Below the pieces are notes generated by a model. The model saw only the letters and a list, made by a program, of their open reading frames with translations, was not told the DNA's origin and made no database searches. A stretch of DNA of 64,000 nt from Cheilinus undulatus (lineage: Eukaryota; Chordata; Actinopteri; Labriformes; Labridae). Both the position numbers and the translations under genes were made by a program. This document shows positions 12,171 to 39,212 of the stretch, piece by piece. Location: assembly GCF_018320785.1 (NCBI RefSeq), contig NC_054867.1, positions 29,205,855 through 29,269,854 on the forward strand. Direction: 5' to 3'. Position 1 is the first letter of the stretch; each line of letters begins with the position of its first letter.

Positions 12171-13880
12171 GTCAGATTATACTACCGGTGTCTATCGACT
12201 ACCCTAATGGGCGTGACGCTGATGGCGTAGAGCGCATGCGCAGAACCACAAAGTAGTTTTTTTGATGGGTAGCAAAACATGACAGAACACCACCCACAGC
12301 TGGGAGATGATGCATGGGGGCGTTACAGTGGTTGACAAATATTCTTCCAACCAAAATAAAAAGAGAATAATGGACATAAGCACATGAAGATTACAATTAT
12401 TACTTAAAAAAAAAAAAAAAGTACAAAGACTTCGGCCTTGCTAAACAGTTTTCAGTTGTCTGAATATATCCTTTGCTACCCTGAATGTAACCTACATAAA
12501 TCTGTTGGGAAAATTTGGTGTAAATTTTCAGGATGTTTTCCAAAGAAGAATTTCAGGATGTGTGTGTTGATATTGGCTAGTTTGATTTGGATTTTGTGTG
12601 GGATATGCTTTGAATTTTTAGGTATCTAAAAGGAATTTTGGAAATGCATTGAATCATTTATGAATATTATCATTTATTTATTTTGAAAACTAGGAGAAAT
12701 TCATTCTTGCAATTTTATGTGTTTTGTGGAATATTTATAGAATTTTTGGGGACACATTAGAAAATTTCCATCAGTTTCAATGAAATTTTGGGAATTTAAC
12801 TTATATTTACCTTCCAAATTTAATCAGAAATTTTGGATGGAATTTGCTTTAAATGTTTGGTAATTTACTTTGAAATTCTTGAGAATTTCCCAAATACTAG
12901 AGAGTTTGATTTGAGGGTTTGGTGGAGATTTGCTCTGAAATATTTAATGTACTTTTATGGAAATTTTTGGTACTTTCTATTTATTTATGGGAAATTGATT
13001 AGAATTTTTTTTTTTTTTTTTTTGGGGGGGGGGGGGTTCCTTTATTTTTAACGGAATTTTGTATGAACTTATTTGTACCTTTTTGGGGAATTTGACTGGC
13101 AGATGTGGATGGAATTTGATTTACATGTTCAGACATTTTTCGTAAAATACTATACAGATGATTTCAGGTTTTGGTGTAGATTAGCTTTGACATGGCACTT
13201 TTATAGATGTATTTGTATTTTTCAGGGAAAATTGATAGGACTTTTTTTGGGGGGGGGGTTCCTCTGAAATTTTCCTGAAATTAACTGGTAGTTTGATGAA
13301 ATCTGTCTGGATGTTGTCGGGAATGTGCATGGAATTTTTTCCATTATTTTCCGTTGGATTTTGGCCAGATTTTTTTTATTTATTTATTTATTTATTTTTG
13401 TATTTTTAGTTTGACTGGAAATTGTGGATGGTATTTGCTTTAAATTTTGTGGGTTTGCTTTTTTAAAACTGCAGGCTACTTCCAAAGTTTTACTGAAACA
13501 TTCAAGCAAGAGTACGGGTGTTTGAGTAAATATTAGGGGTAGTTTATGAAATACAAAAAGAGTTTAGGAATTTTAAATTCTTTTTGGGGTAATGTCTAGG
13601 AATCTGAGGCAATTTGTTTTTTCATGTTTTAAAGTCTCCAGTAATTTTAGAGGAAATACGTTTCTAAATAAAAGCCCGGGTTTCAGGAGGTTATTAAGAG
13701 CGACATTTAAACTCACGACTTTCCCTGGACCGTATTACATAAGAAGTAGTCTAATGTTGTCGTCAAAATTGCCCTCAATGTTCTCAAACATCATAAATTA
13801 TGAGGTTCGTTTTTTTATTGTAACAGATCCCAGTGATCTTATAAGGGCGGCAGGCAGTTTGCTCCATCACCATGCGGTGG
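12031..13880. other. divergent spacer between rbm5 and emc3
   Basis: The two genes are transcribed away from each other. The left end is rbm5 promoter; the rest is AT-rich and dominated by the degenerate repeat listed separately. Short plus-strand frames here follow the repeat and have no family resemblance, so no gene is called. Confidence 0.6.
12780..13480. repeat. degenerate T/G-rich tandem repeat, unit about 220-250 bp
   Basis: Recurring phrases in the same order: GGATGGAATTTG (12836, 13109 and a variant near 13427), ACTTTTAT followed by a T-rich stretch (12951 and 13197), a GGGAAA(A)TTGAT(T/A)AGA phrase, a poly(G) run and TTCCT (13037 and 13259). Matching anchors lie 222 and 246 bases apart, so the unit is long and has indels. 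All strands of the array are biased to T and G. Confidence 0.6.
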
Positions 13881-14104
13881 CGCTGCAGTCCCGGTGAGAT
13901 GCGGATGAGCTGCAGAAAGCAATCAGCTCTCATCCACCGAGCATACAACAGAGCGATGACCGATTAGACGAAATATTAAATTACCTGAATTAGCTACCTC
14001 ACTTATCGGATGATAAAAGACTCTGCGGCTGGGAAACACTGACAGCGGTGGCCGCTGCGCTGAGAAGACACGCCACTTACGGTGACCCGGGTATCAGGAA
14101 GAAG
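13880..14104 (+). promoter_or_regulatory. emc3: emc3 promoter and untranslated first exon (approximate)
   Basis: A GC-richer stretch ending in a plausible donor, GAAG|GTAGCA at 14104, ahead of the coding exon whose acceptor is CCTCAG just upstream of the ATG at 14521. The start site is inferred, not seen. Confidence 0.4.
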
Positions 14105-14415
14105 GTAGCATGCTGGCTAACGTTAACGCTGGCTAAACATTAGCGTCATCTTTGGGCATTGTTGGCAGTCTAACGCGTCCTCGACACTGGTAGACTTAAG
14201 AAAATGCTGTTTCAACTGTGTAAAGTTCAGGCGTAATGTGGTTATTTAATGTTGCCATTGTAGCTTGAAAGCTACAATAACCTTAGCTTAACGTAATGAC
14301 GCTGCTTAGCTAGCTAGTATGTGACAACCCCTCCCTCCAGGCTCTGTTGTAGCTTCACAAATATTTTCATTTACATTTTACAACTTGCTATTGTAAGCTG
14401 GCCTCATATTAGTGA

Positions 14416-17775
<3,360 letters not shown>

Positions 17776-18049
17776 TGTCCTGATGTCCTGTACTTGGAGC
17801 CTTCAATTTGAAAAATATTCATTGCAGGGATTTGCATTTGGTCCAGGCAACAGAGATGGGACAAATCCCTTTATGTTATGCAAAGTTTACATTCCCATGT
17901 ATGTGGTCCTTGTTTTTCACACACAGTTCCTTTCCATTCCTGTTCATGAAATATCTTAACATAATGTACACTGGTTCCATGCTGACTAATGTATACTAGA
18001 AAACATTGCTTTTGTTGTTGAACTTTGAGAACAGGGAAATGTTGGGAGA

Positions 18050-18055
18050 AATAAA
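18050..18055 (+). terminator. emc3: emc3 poly(A) signal AATAAA
   Basis: Canonical hexamer about 275 bases after the emc3 stop codon; a further ATAAAG lies near 18450. Confidence 0.65.
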
Positions 18056-18782
18056 GTGGCTTTTTGCTTACTGAATTGCATTATGAGCTTGCAATTGTAT
18101 GCCATTATAAGCCATTAGGTAATAGAATGTGAACTATTTAGGGTTTTTTTCTTATATCATGCACAGCTAGACTAGCTGATTTGATTTTCATTTGTAACAA
18201 AATGTTTTTAAAAAAACAGTAAACAACTCCATTTTACATGCCTGAATAATGTTTAATTTATTTTACAATCATTACTGACTCCTTAATTAAACTGAGGGAT
18301 AGATGAGATGGTCTGTGCCAGCTACCTTCTGTTGGATGCAGACCCAGAAATTGTTAATTTTTGGCCGAGAAAATGTTTGTGTGTTTGAAATCTGTTTTTG
18401 AAGTGTGTAGATGGTTTATTTTATAATGTAGCCTCCTTGTGTTTTGTACAACATAAAGTCTGTTTTGAAAATATACATGGTTTCATTTATTACTTTGCAT
18501 GTCTTCAGTCAAAACTTTGATTAATGAATCAAATTGTAATCCTAATTACTGACTTAGCAGCTGTTATATTTTGAGGAGTATGTTAAAGTTTGTTGATGCT
18601 GAGATCATCACTCTAAAATGCTCTGTTAAGTAATGCTAACGCTTTTTTTGTTGCTTGCTGACCTAGCAGTGTTTTTTATTAATTGACATTATCTGTGACT
18701 TAAAAAAAGAAAAAAATATATATATAAATGTATACATATTATTTTAAATGCCGTTGCATGTTAAAATGAATTAATTATTTTT

Positions 18783-18812
18783 CTATACTATACTATACTA
18801 TATATATAATGT
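18783..18812. repeat. (TACTA)n-like simple repeat
   Basis: Short run of TATAC/TACTA units passing into (TA)n. Confidence 0.7.
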
Positions 18813-18889
18813 ATACTACTGTTTTTTCATTACATTTACTCTGTGGCCTGAAATTTCAATATGAAAAAACATGTTCTGAAACAAAAATT

Positions 18890-19615
18890 TACACGAAAAC
18901 TACTTCTTAGAAAAACCCTTTTACAGATGGAAAAAATAGATATATTCAACAAATCCATAAAGCCATATATAAAATTGAAAAGTCAAACAATTTAAAACTT
19001 TAAACAAAATAAAGTGTGATCTGAATTTACAAAGTCTGAAACACTTTTACAAAACTTGAAATAAAATTAAAAGGTCTAATATAAATTACTAAAACTGAAA
19101 CACGTTTACAAAACTTAAAACAAATTTACAAAGTCTGATACAAAATTACAAAGTATGAAACACTAAAAAACTTGAAATTGAACTCTCCCAGCCCTTATTA
19201 CATTCCCTTTCCATAAGATACCATTATTTGTAAGTTTGTCTCAGAGGTTGTCCACATGTTCCACAACTTGTTACATGTTTGTGAATTTGTTTAGAAAAAT
19301 GTAAACTTAAGAATTTAAATGTAAATTTTTAATTTTTAATTTGGCTTCATGAAATACAAAAATGTTTTTGATAAATATGTTTCAGACTGTAATTTTTTTG
19401 GACTTTGAAAATTTATTTCAAGTTTTGTAAGTGTTTCACACTTTGTAAATGTGTGTTTTGTTTTGTTTTTTTACATTTGTTTTGTAAAATGTCAACTTGT
19501 GTTTTTTTTGTACATTTGTTAGTGTCTTTTTAATGTAAATATGTTAAATGTTTTGGTTAATTTGTTGTTAATTTGTTTCAAGCTTAGTAAAAGTGTTTCA
19601 TACGTTGTCATTTTG
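18890..19615. repeat. long imperfect inverted repeat built of short TTTACAAA units
   Basis: The left arm (about 18890-19175) repeats phrases such as GAAACACTTTTACAAAACTTG. The right arm (about 19370-19610) carries the reverse complement, CAAGTTTTGTAAGTGTTTCA. Each arm is itself made of degenerate units of roughly 25-30 bases (ACAAAGTCTGAAACAC, ACAAAACTTGAAAT). This looks like a palindromic non-autonomous transposon with subterminal repeats, with a spacer of about 200 bases. It has no coding content and lies between emc3 and usp4. Confidence 0.6.
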
Positions 19616-20100
19616 CATTGCACTCACAGGCCACCGTACTATGCCGATCTTTCACTTTCAATCAATAATACATGCAAAACCAAGAACATATCTTGTATGG
19701 CATGATCAGGAGTGAGAAATTATGTTGAGCTTTATCATTGCTGTTGATGATGATGGTTGAGAAAATTTGAAGAAAAAAAAGTTAAAGAAGGATACTTAAA
19801 AGGAATGCATTGCTGTATTACTGTTGATAAGAGTCAATGGAGTGTTATAAAAATGTGTTGTTTTTGGTATCTGTCACATTTTTTAATGAGGGGAGTGTCT
19901 GCTGTAGGCTTCTGCTTGATGGGGTCCTTAGCATGGCAAAGTTTGGCTCTCCTGGTCTCACGTTGCCCCTCGATATGTAGCTGTTCTGTGTCTGATAAGT
20001 GTATCAGTCACCCGAGAGAGCTACAGCAGACAGGAAGAACGACTCCCGTGAACAGCCCTCTGATACGCGTTCAAGCGCGGCTCTTCAATCCGCGCGTTCA
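19616..20100. other. usp4 upstream region
   Basis: AT-rich at first, becoming CpG-rich from about 20030, where it grades into the usp4 first exon. The frame at 19757 runs into the 5' UTR and is not taken as a gene. Confidence 0.5.
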
Positions 20101-20124
20101 CGATACCGGTACACTCGCTGCATG
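20030..20124 (+). promoter_or_regulatory. usp4: usp4 CpG-rich 5' region
   Basis: CpG density rises sharply here compared with flanking AT-rich DNA and stays high through the first exon. Consistent with a CpG-island promoter; the exact start is not visible. Confidence 0.45.
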
Positions 20125-33012
<12,888 letters not shown>

Positions 33013-34205
33013 AGAGCCCTAATGAGACGGGACACGCACTGAAACACCCACGGCAAATAGAGACACTTTGACGCACACACAAAGCTACTTTAGAAACAGA
33101 GGACTCCACATGGACTCATCATCAATAACCCTCCCCTCCCTGTGTTTTGATTTGATTTCTGTCTCGTACATTGTCAAATAGAGCCAACAGCCTTGTCAGG
33201 AGTCTAACCAGAGGCACTTTCTCTCTGCAGTGGGTGCTCTTCTGATTCATAGTTTACTAGAATGGAACTCAGAGGAGTTTAAATGCATAAAGATCCTCTC
33301 ACTGGATAAACAGAATGTTAGAAGTGCCCTCAAATGCGTAGGTAAACAAATGTTTCTGTTGCCCCTAACAACAGTCAGAAATATTTAAAAAGCCAAATGA
33401 AAATGTTTTTTCAACCAAAGCATACCAAGGTGTTCATGGTTAAATGAACCAGCTTTTTAGTTTTCTCTTTCTGCAGGATTCTGGCATTGTGCCTAGATTT
33501 CTCTGATAATCTTGCTGTGTTGATAGCAGACTTTATCAGTGTGATGCGCACACAAAACATCACTAAATGTGCTTGTTGAAAGAATCCATCTCCCCTCCTC
33601 CATCTGCGCAGAGTGAACCACTGATGGGGATCTTGTTGCTGCTGAACTGCTGTGGCAGCTGTTCTACTGGCTTGCCAGGTTCTGTGTTCGGTTTAAACCA
33701 TAAAGCGGGTGGTGTCTTGTTTTACAACATTTTAAGATCTGCGTTTCGACATCAGTTTTGGCAGAAGCAGTGTAACCTTGTTCCTGGTCTGCCATCTTTT
33801 TTTCTCTCCATGGCACACAGTTAGGTGTAAAGTTGCAAGAGAAATCTCACCCCACTAACAATTTTATTTTCCTTTTTTTTGTAATCACAATGCAAACGCG
33901 GCCTTTTAATTCCTGCGACCTGACAAAAAAGGAGGCACTTTGAATTCTCCATGAGTACATTATCTACCTGCTTCTTGGGTATCTAGCCATGACAGAATTG
34001 TATGGTTTGGCCTTAGCATAAAGAGTTATGGTCTGTCATACACTTCCAGATCATTTTTAATGTGTCTTATAAGAATTTTTGATTGCTGCCTGATTGGACC
34101 CCAAGCTCACATGCAATGGCTTGTCCTTAGTCTTGTACATTACTGCAGCTCTGTATTGAAATGGCTCTGTTATTTGATATCTTCAAAGCACACTGAGTGA
34201 CGCAT

Positions 34206-34211
34206 AATAAA
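34206..34211 (+). terminator. usp4: usp4 poly(A) signal AATAAA
   Basis: Canonical hexamer about 1.2 kb after the usp4 stop, with no stronger candidate nearer. Implies a 3' UTR from 33013 to about 34230. Confidence 0.6.
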
Positions 34212-34230
34212 CTAGTATAAAAGTGGTGCT

Positions 34231-35383
34231 TTATTCATGAAACTTGAACTTGCTTTTTGTTCCTGAGGAACAATCTACATGTGTCATCACATGGGGTCAG
34301 GACAGCTGGACCTCATCAGATTTTGAGCCAATTGTTCTTCCAGTGATCATAGGCTGAAATGCTTAATAAAATAGGACAGAATAAGAAAATGTGATTGAAC
34401 TTTGAGTCACAAAATAATCTAAGGAAGCACAGCTGTAACAGGTGTCTTGTACTAGATTTACTGAGTATGATATGCAATAATTATACTCAGTCCCAGGGGT
34501 CTTGTAGTGAAACCAGATGGCGGTCAGCAGAAATATCACACCAAGTCTTGTTCTGTGGCATAAATTTTACACTTTGTTGCAATACAGCATGTTGAAATGA
34601 AGGGCCTCCAAGTGCCCCTTTTGCTGGTTGGTCCTACCATCATGTTTCTGAGAGATGACTACCTAAAATAATCATTAATGCCTACGACTATAAAAGCTTT
34701 ACATCATATCTATAATCCTAGAAACATAGTCGAAAGCCAAACAGCCAATCTGGTTTTCATCCGCATAAATCATGGCAGCAATTCAAATTGAAAAATGAGA
34801 TGTAAATAATCATACTATTGAAAATAGGTGTATAAATTCTTGTCCGCATATTTATCTTATTGCCGATATCTACAGTATTTGTTTTTAAATGAGAAATATT
34901 TGAATTCAAAGTACAATAAAGACTGGAAGCCTCAATGGGGTGGTTTGTTTGGAGTAACTGCACGCACAAATTACAAAGGCACAAACCCAGACTGGGCTCC
35001 ATGACAGGAGGAGTTTTGAAATCACTGTAATCGATGTTTAATTGTAGGTTATGCAATTTTTAAGTGCACACCATTCATGCTGACTGGTTGCAACATGAAC
35101 TATGATCTGGAGTTGAGCGTTGGCACATGTAGTATAACCAGTATAAGCACAAAAGCCGGATACACTGTGGACATCCTGGATGGATATTTACCCATCTCAA
35201 CTTGTTTCTTGAAAAGATGAATCTAGATTCTAGAAGAAATCTTTTCTTTGAATAGATTTATCTCACATCGTTTCACAAGACTACTTAGAATTTGTTAATT
35301 TCCATGCACATTAAAAGTGCAATATAAGATACCAAAATGTGCCTGATTAACTTAGAGATAGTCAGAAAATTTGTAAAAATACA
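34231..35383. other. spacer between convergent usp4 and gpx1
   Basis: AT-rich sequence between two gene ends. I see no exon, RNA gene or clear repeat in it. Confidence 0.5.
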
Positions 35384-35389
35384 TTTATT
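35384..35389 (-). terminator. gpx1: gpx1 poly(A) signal AATAAA
   Basis: TTTATT on the plus strand gives AATAAA on the coding strand, about 290 bases after the gpx1 stop and downstream of the SECIS. Confidence 0.7.
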
Positions 35390-35464
35390 GGTCCTCTTAA
35401 TACATCAAACCACAGCTGTGCTTTGGATGCACTCAATGCAGCTGAAAACGTTCAGCCTTTTACA

Positions 35465-35520
35465 TTTCATCAGATATCCCCCTCACAATAAGCCTGGTTT
35501 CAGAGGATGACTTCATGTAG
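35465..35520 (-). promoter_or_regulatory. gpx1: SECIS element of gpx1
   Basis: On the coding strand of the 3' UTR the order is ATGA at 35516-35513, a helix strand, an unpaired AAA in CTCTGAAACC, an apical part, then the pairing strand and TGAT at 35472-35469. This is the eukaryotic SECIS pattern: a quartet of ATGA opposed by TGAT, with apical adenines. It lies about 160 bases after the stop. It recruits SBP2 and the selenocysteine elongation factor so that the in-frame UGA at 37025-37023 is read as selenocysteine. Confidence 0.85.
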
Positions 35521-35676
35521 TAAAATAGCTGAAGATAGCCATACAAGTACAAGTTAGCACAGGTGATTTTAAAGAGTCAAACAGCATCTACAGAAGCTAC
35601 TAAGTCAAATAAACATAAAGCTGATAGGGTGATTCAAATGGGTTCTGTAGGATGGATAATTTTAGAGGACATTTGA

Positions 35677-37133
35677 CTATTTAGCCTGGCTGAGAAGCTT
35701 CTGGATGTCTCCCTCAATGCTGCTGGTGAGGAACCTCCTGCTGTACCGCTTGAATGGCACGCCATCAGGCCCAATGAGGAACTTCTCAAAGTTCCAGGCC
35801 ACATCATTCCTGCACACAGGGCTCCAGATGATTAACTTGGGATCACTCATGAAGGCGGACGGATCATCACTGGGGAATGGAAGTGACTCTCTCAGGAACA
35901 CAAACAGTGGATGGGCATCCTTCCCATTCACATCCACCTTTTCCAGGAGTTGGAACTTTGGCTGAAAGCCATTTCCAGGGCGGACATACTTGAGAGACAG
36001 CAGTATTTCATCATTCTTGCAGTTCTCCTGTATTGGGTAACGTGGGGCACATAGGGTTTTTAGTCTTGAATTATAAACAATATGCTTACAGGATTTAAAA
36101 TGTATTTACTCTTTTAAGAAGACAGGCTCATGCAATGATCAGAAAAGACATTTATAAACATTTACAAATTATTTCACAGACCAAAAGTTTTAAAAAGGTT
36201 AAAATTAACATAATCATCCAAACACCAAATCCCCTTCATATTAACTGATACTAATGGTTGTGACTGCTGACAATAATTAAAACAAATGGTTAGCAAGCTT
36301 CTGATATTTATTTTAATATTGGATCTAAATATCAGTTCTTTGTTTGATTTTTAAAATCTCACTGACAACTGCACTCTGACATAACCAAGAGGCCTGATTT
36401 TTTTTAAATTATTATTTCATTTATCACCTATCAATAAACTTCTACAGCCTATTGTTTTAAGTATCGCGGAGTTAATCAATAACTTCTAGAGGGCAGTGAA
36501 GCAATGACACTTCAAAACCCTGGACTTCCCTTGGTGTTGGGCAACCCTACCACTATTTCCTCTTTCTAAAATAACTTGATTTGTACAGCAACCAACAAAA
36601 AAAGCTTCCGTGAAATCAGGATTGTTCTAAACGTCTACCTACAAAGGCAATTTTGATGTAAATAGTCTTTTAGTGTTTTTAATAATATGGTCAAAGTAAG
36701 ATTAAAGCTAAACACCAACCATGCAAAACACATGAACTAATCCTATGAAGAATAGTACATCTGTGTGAACACAGGAAAATTACTATTTACTTCTTAATTT
36801 CCACGGTATAACACCATGGCTATTTAAGGGAAGGTCTTCAGTTTCAAAATAAGTGCAAAATTTTGATACAGCCCTATCCTTTACGGCGTGGTTGGATGGT
36901 AACTTTATTTTTCTTACCTGATGGCCGAACTGGTTGCAGGGCACTCCCAGAATCACAAGCCCCTTGCTGGCGTAGCGTTCGTGGAGCTCGTTCATCTGGG
37001 TGTAATCCCTGGTGGTCGTACCTCAGAGAGATGCGACATTCTCAATGAGGACAACTTTCCCCTTCAGAGAGGAAAACTCAAACGTCTCTCCCGTTAAACC
37101 TTTGGCTGTTAGCTCGTAGAATTTGTCTGCCAT
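35677..37133 (-). CDS. gpx1: glutathione peroxidase 1 (selenoprotein)
   Basis: Cytosolic, mitochondrial selenoenzyme that reduces hydrogen peroxide and organic hydroperoxides with glutathione. Two exons: 37133-36918 and 36027-35677, 188 residues. It starts [16 protein letters not shown]. Residue 37 is encoded by TGA (37025-37023) in [17 protein letters not shown]-like context (visible as [20 protein letters not shown]) and must be selenocysteine. The other catalytic residues are visible: Gln in [10 protein letters not shown], Trp in [18 protein letters not shown] and Asn in the same stretch. A SECIS lies in the 3' UTR. The sequence is closest to fish gpx1a as I remember it. The intron falls right after QFGHQ, as in human GPX1. 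It is convergent with usp4, which is also next to GPX1 in human. Confidence 0.95.
36028..36917. other. gpx1 intron, nothing recognised
   Basis: AT-rich intron with GT-AG ends on the minus strand. No repeat or exon recognised. Confidence 0.5.
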
Positions 37134-37209
37134 CCTCGAGCAACGTGTTTCCCAACAGAGTAAAAGCAAGTTGTTTATCTCCAACAGACACTCTAACCTG
37201 TCTCGAGCC

Positions 37210-38890
37210 AACCTTCAAAATCGGCGACGTTAAACAGCTTGTTATCTGCCCCTCAAGATAGTTCCCGCCCTGCGCCCTGGGGCGGGCTAATTTAGCTTGA
37301 CGTCATTTCTCACTTTGATTCATCTCCTGATACACCACGACACGTGTAAAAAGGGCCTCTGATAATGTATGGCAAAGTAAATATTTTACCCAATAAGATA
37401 CAACAAGACCATATACATATATTGCCATAAATTTAATGTTGCTAGCATGCAAAATTTGAACAGAAGACAGTTTGTGTTGAATTTGGCGAAGAGTACCATA
37501 ATATTGCCTTTATTTTGAAGTGACTGATCAGTAGCTATGTTTATTCCGGTGTTGCTTTAAAGATGATGCATGGAATAATTTGAAAGTAAATACCTGTTGT
37601 CTATCTGTTTGTTTTTCCTTTTAATTTTAGGAATTATGTATTATGTAGCTAAAGTATAGACCTATAGGCTACCCGTGTTATCACAAAAAGACAGGGTTTC
37701 TTGTTCTGAGTGTTCACAGATCATTAGTGTCACTTCACTTTGATTAAAGGAGAACACCTATAACACTGTATATCTAATTATGAGTTAATAATAGATTAAC
37801 ATTAATTTCCATTATTTTTGTTAGAGATTAATTTTAACCTCAGGGGCCCTGAAATAGCAATGTTAGTTTTTCTTTCCATAAAAGTTACTTACCTATCATC
37901 CATTATAAGACATGGTGTTATTCACTAATAAAATGCATTTCTTCTTTTTTAATTGAGAAATATAAAAGGCAGATATTGTTTCCCTAAAATCCTACAAATA
38001 GAATTTAGTTTGAAAAACATGGTCTTTAGAACATTACTGATAGCAAATTTGAATGAATGCTGAATAAGTAAATAAAATGTAATACGTTTATGGTCTATGT
38101 AGGCTCTCTAAACAGTATAGCCGTTAACAGATAACAAGGATTGATTGAGTCTTAAAAGAATAAAGTAGAAAAAAAAAAGGTAAAGAAAATCTGTAACATG
38201 CTGAAAGTCGGTCACAGTGCCCAAGATGTACTTTAATTTAATATTTATTTTCTGCTGTGTTGTCATGCTTTTGTCTTTTTAAATCACTAATGATCTTCCT
38301 TACACGAAAGATACTTAGGTCTCTCTTCAATTTGATGCAGTTTTATATTCCTAGTTTCTCCTTTTTACAGTAGCTTGCTGCTATTTTATCTAACTTCTCT
38401 GTCTGTGCTAGCTACATTTCAGTGTATAAAGAGCGCCCTACTCTCGGTCGAAAAGAAAATGGCTCATTACGAAGATGGAAATAAGTAGCGGTGAAATTGT
38501 ATAATCATCCGTATACTCTTTGATTTTACTGCGCAGGTGCAGCTCGCTAAAGATTTGCGCGATTTCTTGTACGGCGTGTCCCGGAGATTCTCCTTGGTGA
38601 TTTGCATACCAATAGTTTTCTCAACCCCGCCAAGTAACGGTGAAACGGTTTCTAAAACATACAGCCCATTGACAAAACATAGAGACCGTAGAAAAGTGTT
38701 CCACGTTTTTCATACTAAACGAGATAGCCTTTTAATTAAACTTCAAAGATTGAACTCAATATCCTATTTTTTTAAGGGAAGAAAAACGTATATTTATTTT
38801 TAATGTGATTATTCTCGGACATATTTAGTATTTTTTACGTTGTTGTCGAATGAAGCTCTTCGAAGATGATCCCTAACTGTGTTGATGACG
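37210..38890. other. divergent spacer between gpx1 and fancd2
   Basis: The left edge is the gpx1 promoter (CpG-richer, 37200-37280). The middle is AT-rich with no gene. The stretch 38440-38660 contains an octamer and two copies of an AAGTARCGGTGAAA motif, described in the findings. A frame at 38537 has no family resemblance. Confidence 0.5.
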
Positions 38891-38980
38891 TTGTGGCTTC
38901 ATTGGCGCGGAAGTTTGTTTTGTAACTGCGGAGACTGAGGTCGTTGTATCGTTTTCTTTGGGTTTCTTTTTATTAAAGTA
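38880..38980 (+). promoter_or_regulatory. fancd2: fancd2 promoter and untranslated first exon (approximate)
   Basis: A GC-richer stretch with GGCGCGGAAGT (an ETS-like CGGAAGT site) followed by a leader ending in a plausible donor, AAA|GTATGT near 38979. The coding exon begins directly at an acceptor in front of the ATG, so an untranslated first exon is required; human FANCD2 has one too. Confidence 0.5.
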
Positions 38981-39212
38981 TGTATTACTTTCGACATCAT
39001 CACCACAGTATAACATTTGTACATTAGATAGGACTTGTTTGACCTGTTGTCAAGAAATGTCTGTGCTAGTTCACTGATATTTATGCTAAAATTACAGTAC
39101 AGTGCTACGTAAGGCAGCTTTGCTAGGTCCACAGAGGAATTGACTGAAGTATAATTTAGCTTGTATGCTATGCTATAGTCAATCTTAATCCTGAACTTTC
39201 TTGCTTTATTAG

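Noticed and set aside
37023-37211. Short gpx frame ending at TGA as a separate or truncated gene
   Set aside because: The TGA is the selenocysteine codon of gpx1; frame and homology continue directly beyond it and a SECIS is present.
38537-38803. Open frame of 88 codons upstream of fancd2
   Set aside because: No recognisable family, no splice context, and composition changes midway; more likely chance.
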